NCBI GenBank assembly: GCA_002296225.1
Contig: DBHR01000010.1
Coordinates: forward strand, 1,633-11,817
From: Acidobacteria bacterium UBA823
Lineage (GTDB): Bacteria > Acidobacteriota > Vicinamibacteria > Vicinamibacterales > UBA823
DNA length: 10,185 bases
Reading direction: 5' to 3'
Shown here: positions 1 through 6,364 of the stretch, piece after piece
Numbering within the stretch: position 1 is the first letter of the stretch
Layout: each line of letters opens with the position of its first letter
Notes under the pieces: model-generated
Seen by the model: only the letters and a program-made list of their open reading frames with translations
Databases searched by the model: none
Told to the model about the DNA's origin: nothing
Translations under genes and position numbers: made by a program

Positions 1-37
1 CTGAGGCTTGCGCGTCTGCCAGTTCCGCCACTTCCGC
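1..37 (-). tRNA. tRNA-Leu (anticodon CAG), 5' part only
   Basis: Read on the minus strand, the gene starts at position 37 with the acceptor strand GCGGAAG, followed by T8, a D-arm (GCG stem closed by CGC, with GG and AGA in the loop) and the 5' anticodon stem CAAGC. The anticodon loop begins C-T-C-A-G at positions 5 to 1, so the anticodon is CAG, which reads the leucine codon CTG. The start and D-arm match the usual bacterial tRNA-Leu pattern. The rest (3' anticodon stem, long variable arm, T-arm, acceptor 3' strand) lies outside the window, so folding and the CCA end cannot be checked. It is divergent from sppA. If the stem register is off by one the anticodon call would change, but the leucine-type start would stand. 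Confidence 0.85.
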
Positions 38-73
38 AATGAGGCAGGTGTCCCGAGTAAACCCAGACTGCCG

Positions 74-103
74 ATTATAACTGGAAGCGGGAGAGACCAT
101 CGA
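74..103 (-). promoter_or_regulatory. Candidate promoter of the tRNA-Leu gene
   Basis: On the minus strand a perfect TATAAT lies at 79-74. The hexamer TCGATG at 103-98, 18 bp upstream, matches three of six bases of the sigma-70 -35 consensus. A transcript would start near position 67, giving a short leader of about 30 nt before the tRNA. The -10 box is clear by sequence; the -35 is weak. Promoter activity is inferred. Confidence 0.5.
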
Positions 104-221
104 CCGTAGTGAACCCCTTCGCAGCTTTCAGGTCTTGTAAGCTAAGGTTCTGGCTGGTCCGGACGCGCGATGGCGATGCTGCGCCAGTCCCGCGGATGGC
201 GCTAAGTAGGGAGGTCCAGTC

Positions 222-1955
222 GTGTCTGCACGACGAGGAATTAATTTCGTCCTAACGTTCGTGATGATGGCCATTGTTTTTTCGATGGTCAGCGTAGTGG
301 CGGCTTACTTCTTCGTGTCGCGCGAACCGTCGGTGCCGCGAGATGCGACGCTCGTGCTGCGTGTACCGGGCAGCCTAACCGAAGTTTCCCCGGGCGGTCT
401 TTTGGGACAGCTCTTTGAGGCGCCGCCGACACTTCGCTCGATCGTCAACAATCTGCGCAAAGCGGCGGTGGACGATCGGGTGTCGCGGGTCGTTTTGGTT
501 CCGAGTAGTGGGCAGGCGCTCTGGGGAAAGATCCAGGAGGTCCGAGACGCGGTGCTGGCCTTCAAGCGGTCGGGCAAGCCAGTCGTGGCCTATCTGGAGT
601 ACGGCGGCAATCAGCAGTACTACCTAGCGACCGCAGCCGATTTGATCGCCCTGATGCCGTCCAGTCCACTCGACCTGACGGGGATAGCCAGCTACGAGCT
701 CTTCCTGCGCGGCACGTTCGACATGATCGGTGCCTATCCGGATTTTCTGCACGCCGGTGAGTACAAGACGGCTGCGAACCGGTTTACCGAAGAGACGTTC
801 ACGCCAGCGCATCGCGAAATGTCGGAGTCGCTGACCGTGGACATGTTCGGACAGTTGGTGCGTGGCATTGCCGATGGGCGTGGTCGGCCAGAGTCAGAGG
901 TACGCAGGCTTATTGACGAGGGTCCGTTCTTGCCGGAAAGCGCGCTCGCAGCCGGGCTGGTCGACAAGCTGGCGTACGAGGATGAAGTGATCGATCACGT
1001 TTGGTCAGGACGACAATTGATCGACGGTCAAGACTACGCAGATGTGAGCTTGCGTTCGGTGGGCTTGAACACGGGACCGAAGATTGGGGTCATCTATGTC
1101 GACGGTCTCATTAATACCGGCCGGAGCGGTTATGACTCGCCGCAAGGTCGCGTGGTTGGGTCGGACACGCTCATCGAGTACCTGCGTGAGGCGCGCAACG
1201 ATTCGAGTATGCGCGCCGTCGTGCTTCGGATTGACAGTCCCGGCGGCTCGGCGATTGCCTCCGACGTTATTTGGCGCGAAGTGATGCTAACGCGCGAAGA
1301 AAAGCCGGTCATCGCGTCGATGTCAGACGTGGCAGCGTCTGGCGGCTACTACATCGCGATGCCCGCTCACGCCATTGTGGCGCAGCCGGCGACACTGACC
1401 GGCTCGATCGGGGTTGTGGTTGGCAAGGTTGTGATGGGGGAGACCTACGGTAAGCTCGGTGTAAACGTCGAGTCAGTGAGTCAAGGCCGCTTCGCCGAGA
1501 TCAACTCACCGGTCAGGCCGTTTTCACCGGCTGAGCGAACCAAAGTGCAAGCGCAGCTCGACGCGGTCTACAGCACGTTTGTCGACAAAGCGGCTGAGGG
1601 CCGAGCCATGACGCGTGAACAGATTCACGCCGTGGCGCAGGGCCGCGTCTGGACGGGGCAGCAAGGCCGCCAAATGGGTCTCATTGACGACTTGGGTGGC
1701 CTGGACCGCGCGATCGAACTCGCCAAGCAGCACGCTGGTATTCAGCAGGAAACGGAAGTAGAACTAGTGGTCTATCCGCCGGTGCGAGGGGTGTTGGAGT
1801 TGCTCCGCCATCCGTTCGAGAGCGTACGTGAGAGTCTACTAGCGTCGCTGATGTCGCCCACGGAAGCGCGTGTGGTGAGAGCCCTCTCGGCGCCGCTCCG
1901 GCTGTTTACGCGGGGAGAAGTACTTGCGTTGATGCCAAACGTCTTCTTGCCGTAA
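222..1955 (+). CDS. sppA: Signal peptide peptidase SppA, long (67 kDa-type) form
   Basis: This is a membrane-bound serine protease of family S49 that degrades signal peptides left in the inner membrane after secretion. A single N-terminal transmembrane anchor spans about residues 9-32. Two tandem ClpP-like halves follow, as in the E. coli protein. The N-terminal half supplies the general base, K182 in GEYKTA. The C-terminal half supplies the nucleophile, S373 in AASGGYY, preceded by the RIDSPGGS turn (337-343) and followed by TGSIGVV. The K-to-S spacing of 191 is close to the 200 of E. coli (K209/S409), so the enzyme looks intact. Length, 577 residues, fits the long form. The GTG start is chosen because AGGGAGG sits at 208-214, 7 nt upstream, and because the next in-frame ATG would cut into the anchor. 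It is monocistronic here: tRNA-Leu is divergent and ppiD convergent. I see no convincing promoter. Confidence 0.95.
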   Translation: MSARRGINFVLTFVMMAIVFSMVSVVAAYFFVSREPSVPRDATLVLRVPGSLTEVSPGGLLGQLFEAPPTLRSIVNNLRKAAVDDRVSRVVLVPSSGQALWGKIQEVRDAVLAFKRSGKPVVAYLEYGGNQQYYLATAADLIALMPSSPLDLTGIASYELFLRGTFDMIGAYPDFLHAGEYKTAANRFTEETFTPAHREMSESLTVDMFGQLVRGIADGRGRPESEVRRLIDEGPFLPESALAAGLVDKLAYEDEVIDHVWSGRQLIDGQDYADVSLRSVGLNTGPKIGVIYVDGLINTGRSGYDSPQGRVVGSDTLIEYLREARNDSSMRAVVLRIDSPGGSAIASDVIWREVMLTREEKPVIASMSDVAASGGYYIAMPAHAIVAQPATLTGSIGVVVGKVVMGETYGKLGVNVESVSQGRFAEINSPVRPFSPAERTKVQAQLDAVYSTFVDKAAEGRAMTREQIHAVAQGRVWTGQQGRQMGLIDDLGGLDRAIELAKQHAGIQQETEVELVVYPPVRGVLELLRHPFESVRESLLASLMSPTEARVVRALSAPLRLFTRGEVLALMPNVFLP

Positions 1956-2049
1956 AGCCAGGAATATCCGGCAGCTGACGCCTTAGGTGCTAGGCTTGGT
2001 TCTGAACCAGAGATTCGGAGACTAGAGATATCCCCCGCCGCCGACCGGG

Positions 2050-3966
2050 TTAGATAATCGACATCGCCAATGTTTCTAAATTGATATCGATCCGCATGGT
2101 TTCCTTGGCCTTAGTCATGTAGGCGCTGAAGAAGCGCCCCTGCCGGTCCATCAGCAGTTCGCTACGCAGACTGTCCACCGCCTCGGAAAAACCGTCCTCG
2201 GTTGTGTCCTCTCGCTCGGCGACGTGGATCACCGCCACGGCGTCGTCGGTCGCGAGCACGTCGCTGGTTTCTCCAACTGCCAGCGAAAAAGCAATTTCCT
2301 CGATTGTCGGGTGTGATAGGAGGCCTGTCGGCGCCGTGCCTCGTGCCACGAGGTCGGTGGTGGTCACGGCCAAGTCGGCGCGTTCGGCAGCCTGCGTGAA
2401 GTTGTCAGCCGATTGCAGCGTTGGCGTCACTTCGGCCGCGCGCTGCTCGGCAGCTTCCCGCGCTCGCAGGTCGAGGACGTCGGTCTTAACCCGGTCGAAC
2501 ACTTCGTCCAATTCGGGTGCGTACGATTCTTGTTCGTCGGTTACGGTTAAAAAGACATGGCCTGTCGGAGTGCGGAGGGGACCGCCGACCTCGCCAGGGT
2601 TGAACGAGAAGGCGGCCGAGGCGACGCCAGAGGCGAGGCCAAGCCCTTCGATTGCGTCAGTACGTGCGAAGTAGTTCGACTCGGTTATTGTTAATCCCTG
2701 CTCGCTAGCAACTCGCGCGAGGTCTTCTGGCGTTGCCATCTCACCCGCCAATTGCTCAGCCATAAGGTCGGCTTGAGCCTGGGCCCGGTCCCATTGGAGT
2801 TGTTCAGCGATTTGCTCGCGCACCTCGTCGAGTGGACGGGTAGAGGCTTCCCGCTTATCAGTTGCGAGGATGATGTGGAAGCCGTATTCGGTTTGCACGA
2901 GGTCGCTGATTGCCCCGGGTTCCATCGAGAACGCGGCCGATTCGAATTCAGGCACCATTCGCCCGCGGCTGAAGTAGTCGAGGTCGCCACCGAGACTCGC
3001 CGAACCGGCATCCTCAGAGTGTGCCTCGGCCAAGGCCGCGAAGTCGGCACCCGCTCTGGCGTCAGCTAGCACGGCCTCGGCTCGCGTCCGCACCTGCTCC
3101 TCGTCTTCGCCCTCGGTCTCGAAGAGGATATGACTGGCGCGCACCTGCTCGGGCGTCGAATACTGAGATTGGTTGTCGGTGTAGTACTGCGCGCTATCGG
3201 CGTCTGTCACGAGGATGTTAGGTCTGAGCACCTCGGCATCAATTGAGAGGTAGTTAATCTTTCGCTTTTCGGGCATCCGGTAGTTGGCTGCATTTGTTTC
3301 GAGCTGCGCGGCGAGTTCTTCATTGGTTACAGTGATGCCGTCGCGGAATTCGGCAGGTGAGAAGGTGACGATGTCGAGCATTACCTTCTCGTTGCGCAAG
3401 CGGTACTGTTCGCGTAGCTCGTTGTCCGACACTTCAATCCACGCGGCGACTGCGCTTCGCAGTTTGTCGAGCAGGATGCTACGTCGGATGTCTTCCTCGA
3501 ACTGTGCCGGTGTCATCGGCGGACTCTGTGAGCGCAGCAGTAGGCGGTACTGTTCCTCGCCGATGAAGGCGGCATTGTCTTGCAGCCCAGGCAGGCTCAG
3601 AATTCGCTCGGTCACTTCGACATCGCTTACGTTCAAGTCGAGCCGCTCAGCTTCGATTACTGCAGCTTCCTCGTCAATCATCCGTTGCAAGATTTGCCGG
3701 TCGAAGCCTAATTGTCTGAGCAACTGGTCGTTGAGCTCGCCGCCGTAGGCGAGTTGATACGACTGCACCTGTTGGAAATAGATGCGGCGGAAATCGGCCG
3801 AGGTGATGTCGCGCCCTTCGACGCTCGCCACAATGTCAGTTGGCGCGGCACCTGGCGCACTGGTGAGGAAATCGGGGATGTAGAAGCCGACAAATGCCAG
3901 AACGACGACCCCGAGGCTCCATTTGAGCCAGTTCTTGTGCTGCCGCATCCGGTCGAGCATTGTCAT
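2050..3966 (-). CDS. ppiD: PpiD-like membrane-anchored periplasmic chaperone/peptidyl-prolyl isomerase
   Basis: PpiD sits beside the Sec translocon and helps newly exported proteins fold in the periplasm. The 638-residue product has a short cytoplasmic N-terminus (MLDRMRQHKNWLKW), one transmembrane helix at about 16-34, and a SurA-type N-terminal chaperone region at about 45-265. A parvulin domain follows at about 274-372, with ASHILF (277-282), GGDLDYF (326-332) and YGFHII (361-366). The conserved parvulin histidines H279 and H364 are present. Beyond it, two segments (about 448-480 and 557-586) resemble the C-terminal half of a parvulin domain. Length is close to E. coli PpiD (623). The ATG at 3966 is preferred over the ATG at 3960 because GAGGAG (plus 3982-3977) lies 10 nt upstream of the first and 16 nt from the second. 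It is convergent with sppA and divergent from the mre operon. A more general SurA/PrsA-family name is the alternative. Confidence 0.9.
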   Translation of the reverse strand: MTMLDRMRQHKNWLKWSLGVVVLAFVGFYIPDFLTSAPGAAPTDIVASVEGRDITSADFRRIYFQQVQSYQLAYGGELNDQLLRQLGFDRQILQRMIDEEAAVIEAERLDLNVSDVEVTERILSLPGLQDNAAFIGEEQYRLLLRSQSPPMTPAQFEEDIRRSILLDKLRSAVAAWIEVSDNELREQYRLRNEKVMLDIVTFSPAEFRDGITVTNEELAAQLETNAANYRMPEKRKINYLSIDAEVLRPNILVTDADSAQYYTDNQSQYSTPEQVRASHILFETEGEDEEQVRTRAEAVLADARAGADFAALAEAHSEDAGSASLGGDLDYFSRGRMVPEFESAAFSMEPGAISDLVQTEYGFHIILATDKREASTRPLDEVREQIAEQLQWDRAQAQADLMAEQLAGEMATPEDLARVASEQGLTITESNYFARTDAIEGLGLASGVASAAFSFNPGEVGGPLRTPTGHVFLTVTDEQESYAPELDEVFDRVKTDVLDLRAREAAEQRAAEVTPTLQSADNFTQAAERADLAVTTTDLVARGTAPTGLLSHPTIEEIAFSLAVGETSDVLATDDAVAVIHVAEREDTTEDGFSEAVDSLRSELLMDRQGRFFSAYMTKAKETMRIDINLETLAMSII

Positions 3967-3976
3967 GGGCTGGTTA

Positions 3977-4004
3977 CTCCTCGCCGGAAGACCGGCAAAC
4001 GGTC
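3977..4004 (-). promoter_or_regulatory. ppiD ribosome binding site with two overlapping hairpins just upstream
   Basis: On the minus strand, GAGGAG (plus 3982-3977) is a strong Shine-Dalgarno. Directly 5' of it lies GCCGG-TCTT-CCGGC (plus 3996-3983), a perfect 5-bp stem with a tetraloop. Overlapping that is a second perfect inverted repeat, GACCG and CGGTC (plus 4004-4000 and 3994-3990) with a 5-nt loop. The two stems share bases and cannot form together. The inverted repeats are directly visible. A role in controlling ppiD translation, or as an operator in the DNA, is inference. Confidence 0.35.
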
Positions 4005-4009
4005 GCAGT

Positions 4010-4015
4010 TATAAT
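4010..4015 (+). promoter_or_regulatory. Consensus TATAAT, candidate -10 box directed toward mreB
   Basis: A perfect TATAAT sits inside CAGTTATAATCG (4006-4017). The same 12 bases occur on the minus strand at the tRNA-Leu -10. No recognisable -35 lies 16-18 bp upstream; the best hexamers there are GGAAGA and GAAGAC. If used, it would give an mreB leader of about 405 nt. On the other strand the same site reads TATAAC and could serve ppiD instead. Confidence 0.3.
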
Positions 4016-4100
4016 CGTAGAATAAGAAGTTCCATTTCTGCAAGCACTTGAGCGCAATGCATAATCTTGCCCATGACTTTTTCGATTACCCATATGGTGC

Positions 4101-4129
4101 CTGAGGGACGAGGGGTGATGTGATATATT
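4101..4129 (+). promoter_or_regulatory. Candidate extended -10 promoter for the mre operon
   Basis: TGATATATT at 4121-4129 has the TGn extension in front of a TATATT box (4124-4129). CTGAGG at 4101-4106, spaced by 17 bp, matches three of six -35 bases; extended -10 promoters often have weak -35 boxes. Transcription would begin near 4136, leaving a leader of about 290 nt before mreB. The site is suggested by sequence only and competes with the TATAAT at 4010. Confidence 0.35.
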
Positions 4130-4169
4130 CTCGGTGGATAGAAGGACTTAGGGAGATCGAAGGGTCGTT

Positions 4170-4427
4170 TTGAAGGCTACGTTACGGCGGTTCGCCACCG
4201 CGTGGATGCCCCACCGCAAGGTGGGCGCGTCTGCTGGTGTTGCCTTGACCGTCTATGACTCCAGTGCAGATGTTAAGGACCACGTTGCTCCGCTCAAGCG
4301 GTTGCGCCGGTTCCGAGTGACCTGCGTGCACCAACGGAAGACCTCGACCTCGGGTCCGATGCGCGCAGCTGATCTGGCGCCCTGGGAACTCGCATCGGGC
4401 CATCGGCCAGATTCGTTGGGGGGCTGA
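4170..4427 (+). CDS. Possible 85-residue leader ORF before mreB, unrecognised
   Basis: I do not recognise this product and am not sure it is a gene. The frame opens with TTG at 4170, with AAGGG (4160-4164) 5 nt upstream. It runs 85 codons to a TGA at 4425-4427, immediately followed in the same frame by the TTG start of mreB. The predicted peptide is basic, rich in Arg, Ala and Ser, with no clear membrane segment, signal peptide or motif. About 70% of third codon positions are G or C by hand count. That is like the neighbouring genes but does not prove coding. The same DNA carries several hairpins, so it may instead be an untranslated structured leader. If translated, its stop directly before mreB would favour translational coupling. 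In-frame TAG at 4149-4151 closes the frame upstream. Confidence 0.25.
   Translation: MKATLRRFATAWMPHRKVGASAGVALTVYDSSADVKDHVAPLKRLRRFRVTCVHQRKTSTSGPMRAADLAPWELASGHRPDSLGG
4187..4301 (+). other. Hairpin-rich mreB leader segment
   Basis: The divergent region 3967-4427 has no recognised gene. This part contains several perfect short stems: GCGGT/ACCGC (4187-4191 with 4197-4201, 5-nt loop); CCCACC-GCAA-GGTGGG (4210-4225), a 6-bp stem closed by a GNRA tetraloop; and CCGC-TCAA-GCGG (4290-4301). The GNRA hairpin can be extended by CGCG (4199-4202) pairing with CGCG (4226-4229) across a 7-nt bulge. That extension competes with the first stem. I cannot assign it to a known riboswitch or ncRNA family. 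In DNA this rich in GC, some stems are expected by chance. Confidence 0.3.
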
Positions 4428-4457
4428 TTGAATTTTCGTTCATTGAATTTCCGTTCG
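4428..4457 (+). repeat. 15-bp tandem duplication at the mreB start
   Basis: Two adjacent 15-base units, 4428-4442 and 4443-4457, are identical at 13 of 15 positions. Each begins with TTG and encodes (M/L)NFRS, so the annotated protein opens MNFRSLNFRS. The duplication keeps frame and creates two possible TTG starts five codons apart. Confidence 0.8.
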
Positions 4458-5468
4458 GTGTTATCGGTGTTCTCGAATGACTTGGCGATCGACTTGGGCA
4501 CTGCCAACACGTGTGTCTACGCGCGTGGGAAAGGCATCGTCGTGAATGAGCCCTCGATTGTGGCCGTTCACAAGAAGACTGGGCGGATCGAGGCTTATGG
4601 CCGGGAAGCCAAGGAGATGTTGGGTCGTACGCCGGGGAACATCCAGGCGATCAAACCCATGAACGACGGAGTGATTGCCGATTTCGAGGTCGTCGAGAAG
4701 ATGCTGAACCACTTTATTAAGAAGGCGCACAATCGGAACGTTTGGGTGCGCCCACGCATCGTCATCGGCGTGCCGTCGGAGATCACGCCGGTTGAGAAGC
4801 GCGCTGTGAAAGACAGCGCGCTGCGTGCGAAGGCGAGCGAAGTACACTTGGTGGAAGAGGCCATGGCCGCGGCGATTGGCGCCGGCATGCCGATCACTGA
4901 GCCGTCCGGAAACATGATCGTTGACATCGGCGGCGGCACTACCGAGATCGCGGTCATCTCAATGGCGGGCATTGTTTACAGCCGGTCCGTGCGTGTTGCG
5001 GGTAACGAGATGGATGCGGCGATCATCAAGGGCATCAAGAAGCAACACAAACTACTCATCGGCGAGCGTACGGCCGAGCAGGTGAAGATTCAGGTTGGGT
5101 CGGCGTACCCGCTGGAGAAACCCTTGACGATGGAGGTCAAGGGGCGAAATCTCACTGAAGGTATCCCGAAGACGGCCACTATCAGTGACGAAGAAATTCG
5201 CGAGTCGCTCGCCGGGACGATTAACGTGATCGTCGAGGCGGTGCGGGTTGCACTCGAACGCACGCCCCCGGAGCTGTCGGCCGACATTCTCGACCGCGGC
5301 GTCGTGCTGACCGGCGGCGGTTCGCTGCTCAATAATTTGGACAAGCGGTTGAGGGAAGAGACAGGCTTGCCGGTTGCGATGGCGGAAGAACCCTTGAATT
5401 CCGTCGTATACGGTGTCGGCAAGATGCTCGCGGACTTCGACCTGCTGCGGAAGATCTCGATCAACTAG
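4428..5468 (+). CDS. mreB: Rod shape-determining actin-like protein MreB
   Basis: MreB polymerises into antiparallel membrane-bound filaments that direct the lateral cell-wall synthesis complex. The actin-fold ATP-binding signatures are all present: phosphate-1 DLGTANT (22-28), phosphate-2 DIGGGTTE (166-173) and the adenosine motif TGGGSLL (295-301). The full length of 346 residues matches the family. A short amphipathic N-terminus precedes FSNDLAIDLG and should bind the membrane. The start is uncertain. TTG at 4428 has GGGGGG (4418-4423) 4 nt upstream; TTG at 4443 lies in the second copy of a 15-bp tandem repeat and has no Shine-Dalgarno, yet gives an N-terminus closer to the usual length. 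No in-frame ATG exists near the start. It is the first recognised gene of the mre operon, 32 bp from mreC and divergent from ppiD. Confidence 0.97.
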   Translation: MNFRSLNFRSVLSVFSNDLAIDLGTANTCVYARGKGIVVNEPSIVAVHKKTGRIEAYGREAKEMLGRTPGNIQAIKPMNDGVIADFEVVEKMLNHFIKKAHNRNVWVRPRIVIGVPSEITPVEKRAVKDSALRAKASEVHLVEEAMAAAIGAGMPITEPSGNMIVDIGGGTTEIAVISMAGIVYSRSVRVAGNEMDAAIIKGIKKQHKLLIGERTAEQVKIQVGSAYPLEKPLTMEVKGRNLTEGIPKTATISDEEIRESLAGTINVIVEAVRVALERTPPELSADILDRGVVLTGGGSLLNNLDKRLREETGLPVAMAEEPLNSVVYGVGKMLADFDLLRKISIN

Positions 5469-5500
5469 TCAGCGCCGATCCCGTTCTTCTGCTTGAGACC

Positions 5501-6364
5501 GTGCTCGACAGCCACCGGCGCACCGGTTACATCCTGTTTGCCGTCCTGGTAGCCCAGGTCATTCTCATCTCGTTCCAGGTGCGCTCCGAGAGGGGCGTGC
5601 CAGTGATCGAATCGGTGACCTTTGGGGTCTTCTCGGAGATCCAACGCGCAGCTTCTGGGCTGGTGACCGGCGTGCGTGACAACTGGGGCCGTTACGTATC
5701 GTTACGTAACGTCACTGAGGAGAACGCTTCGCTGAAGCAGCGGATTGCCGACCTTGAGGTCAACCTGCAGGAGGCGCGTGCATTGGCGTGGCGTAGCGAG
5801 AGTTTACGAGCGATTCTGGATTACAAGAGAGCGGTGCCGCTGCCGACGCTAGGCGCCGAGGTGATCGCAGGTGATGCCACACCGTGGTTCCGTACGTTGA
5901 CGATTAACCGCGGCACCACTGATGGCTTGCAGGCTGACTTGGCGGTGTTGGCACCGTCTGGCGTCGTTGGCCGCCTGGTTGGCCGGCTAGGTTTGAATGC
6001 CGCGAAGGTGCAGTTGCTGGTCGACCGCAACGCGGCGGCTGGTGCCATGATTGAGCGGTCGCGCTCGGCGGGCATTGTGAGCGGGGGCAGTGGTGACCCA
6101 CCGTTACGCCTGGACTACGTCTCGAACCAGGCTGACGTCAAGGTCGGTGACCGCGTGGTGACGTCAGGGAGCGAAGGGATTTATCCGAAGGGATTTCTAA
6201 TCGGTCTCGTTGAGTCGGTCGGGCTGGGCACCGGGCGTTACCAGGACAGCGGGCTCTATCAGAACATCGGCGTGCGACCAGAGATCGACTTTGATGCGCT
6301 GGAAGACGTTCTGGTCGTGACGGTGCGAAGACCGACTGACGTGCCACTGGGGGAGACGCAATGA
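5501..6364 (+). CDS. mreC: Rod shape-determining protein MreC
   Basis: MreC is a bitopic inner-membrane protein whose periplasmic part scaffolds the elongasome and activates PBP2-RodA. The protein has a short cytoplasmic tail, one transmembrane helix at about 9-26, a coiled coil at about 65-105, and then the beta-rich MreC domain. Family motifs include VIAGDATPWF (121-130), RTLTINRGTTDGL (131-143), the VDR of the mid-domain (174-176) and TSGSEGIYPKGFLIG (221-235). Its 287 residues are a typical length. The GTG start at 5501 begins just before the membrane helix, but its ribosome binding site is weak (TTGAG at 5493-5497). It follows mreB by 32 bp and its TGA overlaps the mreD ATG, so translation of mreD is probably coupled to it. 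Confidence 0.95.
   Translation: MLDSHRRTGYILFAVLVAQVILISFQVRSERGVPVIESVTFGVFSEIQRAASGLVTGVRDNWGRYVSLRNVTEENASLKQRIADLEVNLQEARALAWRSESLRAILDYKRAVPLPTLGAEVIAGDATPWFRTLTINRGTTDGLQADLAVLAPSGVVGRLVGRLGLNAAKVQLLVDRNAAAGAMIERSRSAGIVSGGSGDPPLRLDYVSNQADVKVGDRVVTSGSEGIYPKGFLIGLVESVGLGTGRYQDSGLYQNIGVRPEIDFDALEDVLVVTVRRPTDVPLGETQ

Noticed and set aside
120..221. Search for an sppA promoter.
   Set aside because: TTGTAA and TAAGGT-like hexamers occur near 135-148 but not with a workable 16-18 bp spacing.
1997..2009. Perfect inverted repeat TGGTTC-T-GAACCA between the convergent sppA and ppiD genes, a possible bidirectional terminator.
   Set aside because: The stem is short (effectively 4-5 bp once a loop is allowed), not GC-rich, and has no T-tract on either strand. 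I do not call it a terminator.
2204..2674. A 156-codon open frame on the plus strand opposite ppiD, and a similar one at 3284-3748.
   Set aside because: Both lie entirely antisense to the well-supported ppiD gene, are Ser/Arg-rich with no recognisable domain, and are typical shadow frames of GC-rich coding DNA.
4008..4043. ppiD promoter on the minus strand using TATAAC (plus 4013-4008) or TACGAT with TTGCAG upstream.
   Set aside because: Spacings are wrong (24 bp) or the boxes match only three to four of six bases. No option stands out, so ppiD is left without a called promoter.
4253..4510. A minus-strand 85-codon frame overlapping the mreB start and leader.
   Set aside because: It covers the conserved MreB N-terminus in antisense and has no recognisable product.
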